From positions 124,001 to 188,000 of the forward strand of contig NZ_SOPW01000002.1 in NCBI RefSeq assembly GCF_004402015.1: a stretch of DNA of 64,000 nucleotides, given 5' to 3'. Position 1 is the stretch's first letter; the number at the start of each line of letters is the position of its first letter. This document shows positions 45,530-54,430 of this stretch, in pieces. The stretch is from Filobacillus milosensis (GTDB lineage Bacteria > Bacillota > Bacilli > Bacillales > Alkalibacillaceae). Both the position numbers and the translations under genes were made by a program. Under the pieces are notes generated by a model. It had not been told where the DNA came from. It saw nothing but the letters and a program-made list of their open reading frames with translations, and did not search any database.

Positions 45530-45621
45530 CAAGTTGTCACCACCTATACGTTGTATGGTTCCTATTTTACAATATATTACCAATCGACTAAATAGTACAA
45601 AATATACATATATGTCAGACG

Positions 45622-45650
45622 TTTAAATTAAATCCGACGTGTAGTATAAT
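45622..45650 (+). promoter_or_regulatory. sigma-A type promoter of secA2
   Basis: TTTAAA (45622-45627), 17 bases, TATAAT (45645-45650), 60 bases upstream of the secA2 start. Confidence 0.5.
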
Positions 45651-45709
45651 TAAATTTGTGTAACTATACGTTTCTATCAATGAGAATCTACATTTAGGAG
45701 AGTTAAACT

Positions 45710-48097
45710 ATGTTTAGCAATATCAGAAGATTTTTTAATGATGCGTCCTATAGGCAATTAAAGGGCTATGAAAAAGTCGTCAAAACTATAAATCAATTAG
45801 AAGATCAATATACAAAGTACTCAGATGAAGAATTACAAAATATGACGAAGTATTTCAAAGAACAATTAGAGTCAGGAAAATCAATCTTTGACATTCAGGC
45901 AGATGCTTTCGCTGTAGTCAGAGAAGCATCAAAGCGTGTCCTAGGCATGCGACATTTTGATGTTCAATTGATTGGTGGACTTGTGCTATGCGAAGGGCAT
46001 ATTGCAGAAATGGCTACAGGGGAAGGTAAAACACTAGTTTCTTCCCTCCCTGCTTACTTACGTGCTCTTGAAGGTAAAGGTGTTCACATCATTACAGTTA
46101 ACGAATACTTAGCAAAGCGCGATAAAGAACTAATGGGTCAAATTCATGAATTTCTAGGTTTAACTGTAGGTCTTAATGTTCCGGGATTGGCCCCATCTGC
46201 TAAAAAGCAAGCATACAATGCTGATATTACATATGGGCTTGGAACTGAATTTGGTTTTGACTTTTTACGTGACAATATGGTTAAAGACATGAGTCAAAAA
46301 GTTCAACGACCATACCACTATGCCATTATAGATGAGATTGATAGTGTGCTAATTGATGAAGCAAAAACACCATTAATTATTGCAGGTAAAACACAAGGTA
46401 GTGAAAAGCTTCAACGCGTTTGTACACAACTAGCTAAAACGTTCAAGCCAGATGAAGACTATCTATTCGATCCAGAAACTAAAGCAACAAGTTTAATAGA
46501 TGAAGGGATCTCAAAAGTTGAGCGCGCTTTTGGAATCGATAACTTATTCGAAATTGAACACCAAACGCTCTATCATTATATGATTCAGGCCGTACGTGCT
46601 TATGTCATGTTTGAAAAAGACGTCGACTATATCGTGCAGGACGGCGAAGTAAAGCTTGTAGATATGTTTACGGGTCGTGTGATGGAAGGTCGTACATTAT
46701 CTGATGGACTTCACCAAGCGATTGAAGCGAAAGAAGGTCTAACGATTACTGAGGAAAATAAAACTCAGGCCAATATTACCATTCAAAACTATTTCCGAAT
46801 GTACCCTACCCTATCAGGAATGACAGGTACCGCTAAAACCGAAGAAAAAGAATTCCAACATGTATACGGCATGAATGTCGTTCAAGTACCAACTAATAAG
46901 CCTATTGCACGTACTGACCATAATGATGTCGTTTACGTGAATAAAGATGATAAATTTAGATCAATTGTAAATGAGGTTCGTGAACGTCATATTAAAGGGC
47001 AACCTGTACTGATCGGAACCACCTCCATCATTCAATCTGAAAAAGTAGCAGAATACTTAGACGAAACTGGACTAGATTACGAGATTTTAAATGCGAAAAG
47101 TGTTGAACAGGAAGTTCGCTTAATTTCATTAGCTGGTCAAAAAGGACAAATCACTGTAGCAACCAATATGGCAGGACGTGGAACAGACATCATGCTCGGT
47201 GAAGGCGTGAAAGAACTTGGTGGCCTTTGCGTTATTGGAACAGAGCGTCACGGTGCCCGTCGTATCGATAACCAGTTAAAAGGTCGTGCCGGCCGTCAGG
47301 GTGACCCAGGCGAAACACGATTTATTATTTCTTTAGAGGATGACATTATTAATCGTTTCGCTAAGGAAGATAAAGAGAAAAAGCTAGAATCAATTGACAT
47401 AGATAAGTCAGGTCGAATCACCACGAAAAACATTCATAAATTTATTGATTCGACTCAGAAAATTTCAGAAGGTAGTAATTTTAATATCCGTGAATTCAAC
47501 TTAAAACTCGATGATGTTGTTAACGACCAACGAAAAGTTGTGTATCAATTCCGCGATCAATTACTTGAAACAGAGAATGCAATTGATATGGTTACTGAAA
47601 ACATTCCGAAGTTTATTTATACGTTAACTGAAAAGTATTGCCCTGAAACGGTAGTACCAGAAGAATGGCCAATAGATCGATTAGAACTACAATTAAAACG
47701 CCTCTTCCCTGGTATTGAAATCAACCTAACTGATCAAGAATACGAAGATATTGAAGATTTACAGGAAAAAATCACTGAAATAATTAACGAATATATTGAG
47801 TTTGTTGAGCCATATAGAAGTGAAGAAACTGTGCAACACAAAATGAAACAATTAGCGATTGCTACATTGGATCACCATTGGGTTAAACACCTGGAGCGCA
47901 TGAACCGTTTACGTGAAGGTGTTGGACTAAGACAATACCAGCAAGAAGATCCAATTCGTTTATATCAAGAAGACGGTTTCGATTTATTCCAGCATGCATT
48001 CAATGAAATTCGCCAAGGTATGACTGAACAATTATCACGTTTAGTCCGTGCCTCATTACAGAAAGAAAAAGAACAACGTACAAAGGTAAAAAACTAG
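45710..48097 (+). CDS. secA2: accessory preprotein translocase ATPase SecA2
   Basis: SecA2 exports a subset of surface proteins, in several bacilli the S-layer proteins. The 795-residue protein has Walker A MATGEGKT (about 102-109), the DEIDSVLIDEA box and the GTDIMLGEG motif, but ends KEKEQRTKVKN without the zinc tail seen in the housekeeping copy (19178-21703). It is about 45 residues shorter. GGAGAG precedes ATG 45710. The SLAP-domain gene 11 bases downstream makes the standard accessory Sec pair. Likely cargo includes SLH proteins. Confidence 0.95.
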   Translation: MFSNIRRFFNDASYRQLKGYEKVVKTINQLEDQYTKYSDEELQNMTKYFKEQLESGKSIFDIQADAFAVVREASKRVLGMRHFDVQLIGGLVLCEGHIAEMATGEGKTLVSSLPAYLRALEGKGVHIITVNEYLAKRDKELMGQIHEFLGLTVGLNVPGLAPSAKKQAYNADITYGLGTEFGFDFLRDNMVKDMSQKVQRPYHYAIIDEIDSVLIDEAKTPLIIAGKTQGSEKLQRVCTQLAKTFKPDEDYLFDPETKATSLIDEGISKVERAFGIDNLFEIEHQTLYHYMIQAVRAYVMFEKDVDYIVQDGEVKLVDMFTGRVMEGRTLSDGLHQAIEAKEGLTITEENKTQANITIQNYFRMYPTLSGMTGTAKTEEKEFQHVYGMNVVQVPTNKPIARTDHNDVVYVNKDDKFRSIVNEVRERHIKGQPVLIGTTSIIQSEKVAEYLDETGLDYEILNAKSVEQEVRLISLAGQKGQITVATNMAGRGTDIMLGEGVKELGGLCVIGTERHGARRIDNQLKGRAGRQGDPGETRFIISLEDDIINRFAKEDKEKKLESIDIDKSGRITTKNIHKFIDSTQKISEGSNFNIREFNLKLDDVVNDQRKVVYQFRDQLLETENAIDMVTENIPKFIYTLTEKYCPETVVPEEWPIDRLELQLKRLFPGIEINLTDQEYEDIEDLQEKITEIINEYIEFVEPYRSEETVQHKMKQLAIATLDHHWVKHLERMNRLREGVGLRQYQQEDPIRLYQEDGFDLFQHAFNEIRQGMTEQLSRLVRASLQKEKEQRTKVKN

Positions 48098-48108
48098 GAG
48101 GCTAACGT

Positions 48109-48999
48109 ATGATTAATCCATTCAAAAAACGTAAAGGTAAAGATACATCAATCGATGCCGACCAACTCGTTGATGGGGTTGAAAGCCAAGAAGGTGACCA
48201 AGAAGTCAGTCCAGAGTTATCGATCCATCCTCAATGGCGTATAGAGGAAGAAGATTTATATGTATTTCGTTTTCAAAATAACAACTTAGAAGCTCTTAAG
48301 CCGAATCAACTATCACTAGCAGGTATTGAACTGAATGTAGTTGATGATAAGGGTGTTTCTGTCAGTGCTTTTGTCAGACATTCATTACCAAAGGCCATTA
48401 AATTAGAAGAAACGTCAATCGTTTTACTTAATCATGAAGGTAGAAAATTAGCACGCAAATCATTTAATCTTTCTAAACTAGGTGAACTTCCAGCAGAATC
48501 TAGTCGACCTTGGGTGTTTGAATTTGCTAAAAAAGACCTTCTAGTTGATTTAGCTGATATACCAACTGAAGACTTTCAGCTTGCATTTGAATTGAAGAAA
48601 AAACGCAAGGAACATCAACTGGAACTTGCCGATTCATGGAAAGACTCGTTAGGTTCTGCGGATGTGCAAAAACTTGAGGAAATTACTAAGAATGTAAATC
48701 CTCCAAAACCTGGCGAAGTTAACTTCATGGGGTTAGATGCTAAGTTTTTAGGTAGTGGTAATTTACAAGTCACGATCTTAATCCGTAATGGAAGTGAGAA
48801 AGAAATTAATTTAGAACAGATTCCATTAGTTGTAGAAGATAAAGATGGAGATGTTGTTGCTCAAGGCGGATTTAAAATGGAAGAATTCAAAGTGTCTGCT
48901 AACACAAGCAAACCATGGAACTTCATCTTCCCTCAAAATTTAATTAAAAAACCGAGTGCCGACTTATCTCAATGGAAAGCTTACCCACCTCAGAATTAA
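48109..48999 (+). CDS. accessory Sec system S-layer assembly protein (SLAP domains)
   Basis: The 296-residue protein begins MINPFKKRKGKDTS and contains two copies of a beta-rich domain of the SLAP_DUP type: one around 40-150 (ending WVFEFAKKDL) and one around 200-290 (ending WNFIFPQNLI), each with the PW-x-F motif (RPWVFEF and KPWNFIF). No signal peptide or membrane segment is present, so it works inside the cell. In B. anthracis, proteins of this type (SlaP) work with SecA2 in S-layer export. It starts 11 bases after secA2 and is followed by a terminator, so the unit is secA2-slaP. Confidence 0.88.
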   Translation: MINPFKKRKGKDTSIDADQLVDGVESQEGDQEVSPELSIHPQWRIEEEDLYVFRFQNNNLEALKPNQLSLAGIELNVVDDKGVSVSAFVRHSLPKAIKLEETSIVLLNHEGRKLARKSFNLSKLGELPAESSRPWVFEFAKKDLLVDLADIPTEDFQLAFELKKKRKEHQLELADSWKDSLGSADVQKLEEITKNVNPPKPGEVNFMGLDAKFLGSGNLQVTILIRNGSEKEINLEQIPLVVEDKDGDVVAQGGFKMEEFKVSANTSKPWNFIFPQNLIKKPSADLSQWKAYPPQN

Positions 49000-49011
49000 C
49001 CAGCAACCTAA

Positions 49012-49048
49012 AGATCAGCTTCTGGCATGAAGCTGATCTATTTATTTT
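49012..49048 (+). terminator. intrinsic terminator after the secA2-SLAP unit
   Basis: AGATCAGCTT and AAGCTGATCT (49012-49021 and 49030-49039) form a 10-bp stem, followed by ATTTATTTTTA. Confidence 0.9.
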
Positions 49049-49061
49049 TACATACAAAAAA

Positions 49062-49085
49062 TCTCCCGCGAACTTTCACGAGAGA
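49062..49085 (-). terminator. short terminator hairpin after the RHH gene
   Basis: TCTC-CG and CG-GAGA arms (one mismatch) on the minus strand, followed by TTTTTTGTATG. It begins 9 bases after the stop. Confidence 0.6.
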
Positions 49086-49094
49086 ATTTCTGAT

Positions 49095-49313
49095 CTATTT
49101 ATAATCTTTTTGTGCTTCGATGTTATTTCTTAATAATTCATACACATTGACGTTTGACCCAACTAACTTTTCATTTGCTTCTAGCTGATGTAAAAAGTAA
49201 TTAGTGGCAAATGACACAAAAGCACTTTTGGCAATCCCTAAACGGTTTGCACGCAATTCAATTTCTTTATGCACTTCCGCATCAAGGGAAATACTTAGTT
49301 TCTTTTTCGACAT
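49095..49313 (-). CDS. ribbon-helix-helix (CopG/Arc-like) DNA-binding protein
   Basis: The start MSKKKLSISLDAEVHKEIEL (49313) has AGGAGG 10 bases upstream; an ATG nine codons earlier lies before that site. The 72-residue protein fits the RHH fold: a basic beta-strand (KKLSISLD, residues 4-11), helix 1 (VHKEIELRANRLG) and helix 2 (KSAFVSFATNYFL). The RHH fold is common in antitoxins and plasmid repressors, but no toxin-like partner adjoins it. It stands alone between the SLAP gene and the S41 protease, which is transcribed away from it. It may regulate this divergent region. Confidence 0.78.
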   Translation of the reverse strand: MSKKKLSISLDAEVHKEIELRANRLGIAKSAFVSFATNYFLHQLEANEKLVGSNVNVYELLRNNIEAQKDYK

Positions 49314-49439
49314 GTGACAAAAACCTCCTAAAAATATCATAAGACGAGGACGATTTATTGTAAAGGTCTTATAAATATATACCCAATTTTAATATAAAGT
49401 AATATGGTTTGTCGAATTATATTAAAGGAGAGACATTTT

Positions 49440-50804
49440 ATGAAAAAAATAATTAGAAATATGACATCCTTTAGCTTTGTTATATCTTTTCTGACCATGC
49501 TTGCTATACCGGCTTCTGCGATTACTGTTGAAGATGTTAAACCGATTATCGAGGAAGCCTATTTTGAAGAAGTTGATGAATCGATTTATAACGGAACGGT
49601 GGATGATGTCTTTAATGAGTTAGATCCATATAGTACATATTATACCGATGAAGAGTACAATCAATTTATGAATAGTATTGAACAATCTTTTGTAGGAATT
49701 GGTATTTCATTTGAAGTTGTTCAAGAAGGCGCCTTCATTCAATACGTTTTTCCAGGTTCCCCAGCAGAACAAGCAGAACTTGAACCTGGCGACATAATCA
49801 TTGAGGTTGATGGTGAGTCCCTAAATGGTGCATCGAGCGAAAAAATGGTGGCTCTTATAGGTGGTGATGTTAATACCACAGTTAATCTTACCATTAAGCG
49901 TGGAGAAACAACTTTTAATGTAAATATTCAAAGAGAAGAAATTCAAGCACCTATTGTCCAATCAGGGAAATTAGCTGGTAACATAGGATATATACATTTC
50001 TCCTCCTTCCCTGGTGAATTAACGCAAATGATTCAACAACACAAACAAGCACTAAACGGTGTCGATGGTTGGATTGTTGATATTAGAAATAACGGAGGCG
50101 GATTATTAACTTCAGCTCAAAAATTACTGGGTATGTTTGAAGGTATTGATACGACAATGGTTGCTAACTTTAAAGAGTATCATGATACGATTCAAACCAT
50201 AGATCAAGATGAAAAGTTTTCGAAACCTATGAATCTATTAATTAATGAATATAGTGCTAGTGCGTCTGAAATTTTTGCAGCTGCTTTAAAAGATTATGAA
50301 AAAGCAACTCTTTTTGGAAATACAACGTTTGGCAAAGGACGTATGCAAAACTTATTTGATTTACCTGAAGGTGGTATCGTTAAGTTAACAGTTGCTACAT
50401 TTCTATCGCCATTTGGAAATATCATCGACGGTGTTGGCGTTGAACCTCATATAAAAACTAATCAACCACTTGAAGATGCGCATTGGGATCAGTTAAATGA
50501 AGTATTTGAGTATAATGTTTTTCAGCATTTAGAGGATATCAATCCAGATCACCAATTTAAAATTACATTAAATCAAAAAGCAGATCTTGAAACATTTAAA
50601 GATAAAGTGAAACTGGCAACGTTAGGTGGAGAATTGATTGACTTTGAAGTCGATTTTCTAGAAAATAACCGTTATGAAGTATCTCCTAACTCAAGCTTAA
50701 AGTCGGGTGGCGAGTATGCGATGTATATTCAGCCAGGTTGGACAAATAGCGAGGGGCGCTTAGCAAATGAAGGTGCCATTGTAAGAATTAGTGTTTCTGA
50801 ATAA
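49440..50804 (+). CDS. secreted S41-family protease with PDZ and C-terminal Ig-like domain
   Basis: The start MKKIIRNMTSFSF (49440) has AAAGGAG upstream. The 454-residue protein has a signal peptide (cut near ASA, residue 28), a PDZ domain (about 85-165), an S41 core with serine motif SASASE (about 275-280) and the lysine in FGKGRMQ (about 300), and a C-terminal domain (about 370-453) that resembles a Big_5/SbsA Ig-like fold (GGEYAMYIQPGWTNSEGRL). It is a paralogue of CtpB (11321-12823) but lacks the membrane anchor and peptidoglycan-binding domain. Its place behind secA2 suggests a role at the S-layer or wall. Confidence 0.88.
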   Translation: MKKIIRNMTSFSFVISFLTMLAIPASAITVEDVKPIIEEAYFEEVDESIYNGTVDDVFNELDPYSTYYTDEEYNQFMNSIEQSFVGIGISFEVVQEGAFIQYVFPGSPAEQAELEPGDIIIEVDGESLNGASSEKMVALIGGDVNTTVNLTIKRGETTFNVNIQREEIQAPIVQSGKLAGNIGYIHFSSFPGELTQMIQQHKQALNGVDGWIVDIRNNGGGLLTSAQKLLGMFEGIDTTMVANFKEYHDTIQTIDQDEKFSKPMNLLINEYSASASEIFAAALKDYEKATLFGNTTFGKGRMQNLFDLPEGGIVKLTVATFLSPFGNIIDGVGVEPHIKTNQPLEDAHWDQLNEVFEYNVFQHLEDINPDHQFKITLNQKADLETFKDKVKLATLGGELIDFEVDFLENNRYEVSPNSSLKSGGEYAMYIQPGWTNSEGRLANEGAIVRISVSE

Positions 50805-50814
50805 TAAAGAAAAG

Positions 50815-50850
50815 AGAACTGTATCTCTTCATTGAGGTACAGTTCTTTTG
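50815..50850 (+). terminator. intrinsic terminator after the S41 protease gene
   Basis: AGAACTGTA and TACAGTTCT form a 9-bp stem (50815-50823 and 50838-50846) and are followed by TTTGTAT. Confidence 0.82.
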
Positions 50851-50859
50851 TATAAAAAC

Positions 50860-50938
50860 AAAAAAAGACCTCTCACTCAAGTGAGAGGCAAATAAAAGAT
50901 AGCGTCTAAATAACCCTTTATGATCGAGGTCAATTTCT
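50860..50938 (-). ncRNA. candidate minus-strand small RNA with promoter and terminator but no ORF
   Basis: The gap 50805-51194 has no ORF. On the minus strand a TATAAT (50949-50944) with a TTAACC -35 at 19 bases leads into about 75 bases ending in a perfect hairpin, CCTCTCAC-TTGA-GTGAGAGG, and TCTTTTTTTG (50869-50888 plus the T tract). The RNA could also pair its own GACCTC with the GAGGTC of the terminator. The layout (short RNA, no ORF, strong terminator) is like the RNA antitoxins of type I holin-like toxin systems, but no toxin ORF is seen opposite it. The left end of the gap holds the S41 terminator, and the right end the leader of the subtilase. Confidence 0.45.
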
Positions 50939-51194
50939 ATTTTATTATAGTTATATAATGAACACAATGGTTAACCTGTTGATAAATAATTTGCAAATTC
51001 GTAATGAAAATTCACTTTTTGAGCCAAATTTTTTCACAAAATTATAATTAGTATTTTTTTATAATTATTATTAATAATAAACTGAGCACTTTGTCCTATT
51101 AGTGAATTAATACAATAGTCTGAAGGTTTTTACTCTTTTAAAAACGAATCTAATTAAGTGCATTAAAAAATAATTTGGGGGAGGAAAATATTTA

Positions 51195-52739
51195 ATGCGT
51201 AAATTAATAGCTTTGATTGCGGGACTCGCAATCGCACTAATGTCATTCTCTACTTTAGGAGCGGAGACTGAAGAGAACTATTATTCAATTGTTCTTAAAA
51301 ACAATGCTCAAGTGGAGAAATTTAAAGGTGATCTGTCCTTAATAGATGCTGAGATTGTTTATGAAGTACCTGAGATTGGATATTACCAAATAAAAGGTAC
51401 TGAAGGTGATTTAAATCAGATTAAAGGGTTTAAAGGAGTTCAAGCAGCTAGCACATCACTATCTTGGAACCTACCTGAAACTCAAAACATTGATTTCAAT
51501 GGTGATTTAGATCTTTCAGGTGACCTATTAGGTGATTTGAATGGAGATTTATACGGAGATTTATATGGGCATTTTAATGGGGACCTTTTAGGGGATTTAA
51601 ATGGCGACCTATTAGAAGAAGCTGGTATGGAAATGCCAGGATTCTGGCCAATTCAGTGGGATATTCAACGAATCACTGAAAATGGTGCAAGCTATGCTGA
51701 ACATACTGGTTCACATGACACTGTAGTTGCAGTTATTGATACTGGTATTAATCCAACACACCAAGATTTAGCTCCAAACTTAATGCCTGGCTCTAAAAAC
51801 TTTGTACCTCCAGGCGGTTTCCGTGGTACTGAACCTTCTGAAACTGGTGACCCAGGTAATTATGTAGATTTACATGGTCATGGTAGTCACGTGTCTGGTT
51901 CAATCGCAGGTGCTGGTAATGGTATGTTAGGTGTAGCTCCAGACCTAGGTCTACGTGCTTATCGTGTATTCGGCACAAGCTCGGCTGAATCTGCATGGAT
52001 TTACAATGCAATGATTGCGGCTGCTGATGATGGTTCTGATGTTCTTTCTATGAGTCTTGGAGGATGGGATTTATTCGGACAAACATTCGTTAAAAACTCT
52101 GAAACAGGCAAATGGGAAAATGTTGGTAACGATGTAGCGGATTATGTAGCATATAAGCGTGCTGCTAAATATGCTGAGAATAAAGGTTCTGTAATCGTAG
52201 TTGCTGCAGGTAATGATGGACTTGATTTAAGCAACAACAATCAAGTAATGAATTACTTAAATTCTGAATACGGTAGTGAAAACGTTCAATTCCGCGGGAC
52301 TGCTAAAACTGTTCCAGCACAACTTTCTAACGTTGTTAACGTTTCAGCTACTGGACCAGAGGATGTATTAGCTCAATACTCTAACTATGGTGCTGGTCAA
52401 ATTGACATTGCAACTGTAGGTGGAGACACTCGCTTATATAGTTGGTATGCTTCTCAAGGACGTTTAGATGAATATTTAGCTAACCGTATGTATTATTGGG
52501 AATTTAATTTAAGCGCTGATAACCGCTCTGACACTGGTTATTACTTCAGTGTAGGTACTTCAATGGCAACGCCTAAAGTATCAGCTGTTGCTGGTCTAAT
52601 TATCGATCAACATAATGGTGATTTATCACCTGCAGAAGTTAAACACATGCTTCTAAATAACGCTGTTGATGAAGTATCAGGCACTGATTCTAAGTACTTT
52701 GGAAGCGGACACTTAAACGCTTATAAAGCACTACAATAA
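51195..52739 (+). CDS. secreted subtilisin-family (S8) protease with Gly-Asp-Leu repeats
   Basis: GGGGGAGG precedes ATG 51195. The 514-residue protein has a signal peptide (about 1-23), an inhibitor-like propeptide (about 28-95), a Gly-Asp-Leu repeat region (about 102-140, with eight or more GDL units), and the S8 catalytic domain with Asp182 (VIDTG), His229 (HGHGSHVSG) and Ser456 (GTSMATP). All three catalytic residues are present. The GDL repeats are missing in its paralogue at 56590-58065, where a different acidic spacer lies. The repeats could bind calcium or hold the propeptide; this is not known. Strong T-tract terminator follows. Confidence 0.92.
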   Translation: MRKLIALIAGLAIALMSFSTLGAETEENYYSIVLKNNAQVEKFKGDLSLIDAEIVYEVPEIGYYQIKGTEGDLNQIKGFKGVQAASTSLSWNLPETQNIDFNGDLDLSGDLLGDLNGDLYGDLYGHFNGDLLGDLNGDLLEEAGMEMPGFWPIQWDIQRITENGASYAEHTGSHDTVVAVIDTGINPTHQDLAPNLMPGSKNFVPPGGFRGTEPSETGDPGNYVDLHGHGSHVSGSIAGAGNGMLGVAPDLGLRAYRVFGTSSAESAWIYNAMIAAADDGSDVLSMSLGGWDLFGQTFVKNSETGKWENVGNDVADYVAYKRAAKYAENKGSVIVVAAGNDGLDLSNNNQVMNYLNSEYGSENVQFRGTAKTVPAQLSNVVNVSATGPEDVLAQYSNYGAGQIDIATVGGDTRLYSWYASQGRLDEYLANRMYYWEFNLSADNRSDTGYYFSVGTSMATPKVSAVAGLIIDQHNGDLSPAEVKHMLLNNAVDEVSGTDSKYFGSGHLNAYKALQ

Positions 52740-52745
52740 TTAATA

Positions 52746-52786
52746 AAATCTCTCACGAAACCAATCGTGAGAGATTTTTATTTTAA
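52746..52786 (+). terminator. intrinsic terminator after the GDL-repeat subtilase
   Basis: AAATCTCTCACGA and TCGTGAGAGATTT form a perfect 13-bp stem with a 6-base loop, followed by TTATTTT. Confidence 0.95.
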
Positions 52787-52795
52787 ACCAATGTA

Positions 52796-52895
52796 TTAGT
52801 GGCCAATACGGCAATTTTAGTGTCCTAAAATTCTAATTAGTGACCAATAACTCAAAATTAGTAGCCAATATACAGTAATTAGTGAACGATAATGG
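52796..52895 (+). repeat. 21-bp tandem array A5 (TTAGTGRCCAATA core)
   Basis: Five units start at 52796, 52817, 52837, 52858 and 52879 (spacing 21, 20, 21, 21). The core TTAGTGGCCAATA is close to that of A2 and A3. The array lies between two convergent terminators, those of the subtilase and the permease. Confidence 0.88.
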
Positions 52896-52912
52896 ATATG
52901 TTAAACATAAAA

Positions 52913-52934
52913 CGGAACGCCCTAAAGCGCTCCG
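52913..52934 (-). terminator. terminator hairpin after the amino-acid permease
   Basis: CGGA-CGC and GCG-TCCG arms with one mismatch. The T tract on the minus strand is short (CGTTTTATG), so termination may be moderate. Confidence 0.65.
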
Positions 52935-52945
52935 CCTCCTCTTCT

Positions 52946-54430
52946 CTATTTATCATCGTCTCCACGTTTAAATTGACCTTCGCCTAAAATTAGATAAGCT
53001 AATTCTTCCCGATTATAGCTTTGTAATTCGCTTCGTCTAACAAGGTAGAAAATAAATCCTAATACCACCCAGATTAATAATGCTACAAATGATTCTGTGC
53101 CTAACTGAGCTGGAGATCCTGGAATTAATAACAATGCCAAGAATGCCACACTTGAAACCATCCCAATAATAGCAATGAATTTCTTACCAGGTCCGACGAT
53201 GTGTAAGTCTGGATTAAATTTACGATCTTCCTTCTTCCACTTCAACATGGTAAATGCTGCATAACATGTGTAGAAATAAGCAATTGATACACCTACTGAG
53301 GACATGCTAACAATCCATCCTAATACATTACGACCAAAGAACGGTGCAACAATTGCAACGATTGCTGCGAAGATAATCGCAAAGTAAGGTGTATTGTGTT
53401 TCGTGTGTAATCTAGAAAACCTTTCAGGTAACACTTTTCCACGTGCCATTGCGAACAGCACACGACTTGCAGAGATTAAGAAACCATTTAAGCCAGTGAA
53501 TATTCCCATCGATAGGGCAATAACCAAGATAATCATTCCACCATTACCGAGGATTTCGGTTACAACATCACCTGTTCCCCATAATGCACCTGCATTGGCA
53601 GTATCCTGCCACGGTGCTGCTACTGCTGTTGTGATAATCATAAATGAATAAATAATAGCTGCGAACAATAGCGCCATCATAATCAATGTTAAAGCTTTTT
53701 TAGAAGAAAAATTAAATTCCTCTGCAGCTTGTGGTACGTTGTCAAAACCAACATAAGCAAACGGCGCGATCGCTAAAATAGTTAAAATCGCCGCAAGTGG
53801 AGATGCTGCTTCCGGACTAAACGCTGGTGACATATTACTAAATGATGTTGCTTCGTTAACTGTCATTAGACCGGTTAAAGTAAATACGCCTAAAATTAAT
53901 ACACACACAAAGAAGAATTGCATACGTCCGGATAACCCAGACCCTTTAATATTTAAGAATGTAAAAAATCCAACTAATAATGCCACAACAATGACTTCAG
54001 TAAAATAAACATCCCATCCAGCTACTTCATACATTTTCATGTTTTGAATGAAATCTGGAAATACAAATTTCAACATCAGGGCAAATGCCGTTGCATTTAA
54101 TGCCACAATACATATGTAACCCAATGTTAAGAACCAACCACTAATATAAGCATGTATACGATTCAAACTTAAGAACGCATACGCAAACTCACCACCAGAA
54201 ACCGGATAGTTTTTTATTAAGACACCATAACTAATTGCAATGATCGCCATTAATACAGCACCAATACATAATCCCAGTATGACACCCATAGGTCCAACAC
54301 CCTGCATCCAATCAGCTGGTAATACAAATGACCCCCAACCAATCGAAGAACCTAATGCAATGGCCCATACCCAATGCGGTTTAAGTGTCTTACTTAGTTT
54401 TTTCCTTGTCAGTCCACTTTCAGAACTCAA
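52946..54430 (-). CDS. APC-family amino acid permease
   Basis: The start is TTG 54430, 8 bases after AAGGAG. The 494-residue protein has about 12-14 membrane segments and begins with the cytoplasmic MSSESGLTRKKLSKTLKPHW, then GSSIGWGSFVLPADW in the first segment, a stretch typical of APC transporters. C-terminal residues are hydrophilic (RREELAYLILGEGQFKRG-type tail). The substrate cannot be named from sequence alone. The gene is convergent with the GDL-repeat subtilase, but cotranscription is not possible; a peptide or amino-acid uptake link to the nearby secreted proteases is inference. Confidence 0.88.
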   Translation of the reverse strand: MSSESGLTRKKLSKTLKPHWVWAIALGSSIGWGSFVLPADWMQGVGPMGVILGLCIGAVLMAIIAISYGVLIKNYPVSGGEFAYAFLSLNRIHAYISGWFLTLGYICIVALNATAFALMLKFVFPDFIQNMKMYEVAGWDVYFTEVIVVALLVGFFTFLNIKGSGLSGRMQFFFVCVLILGVFTLTGLMTVNEATSFSNMSPAFSPEAASPLAAILTILAIAPFAYVGFDNVPQAAEEFNFSSKKALTLIMMALLFAAIIYSFMIITTAVAAPWQDTANAGALWGTGDVVTEILGNGGMIILVIALSMGIFTGLNGFLISASRVLFAMARGKVLPERFSRLHTKHNTPYFAIIFAAIVAIVAPFFGRNVLGWIVSMSSVGVSIAYFYTCYAAFTMLKWKKEDRKFNPDLHIVGPGKKFIAIIGMVSSVAFLALLLIPGSPAQLGTESFVALLIWVVLGFIFYLVRRSELQSYNREELAYLILGEGQFKRGDDDK

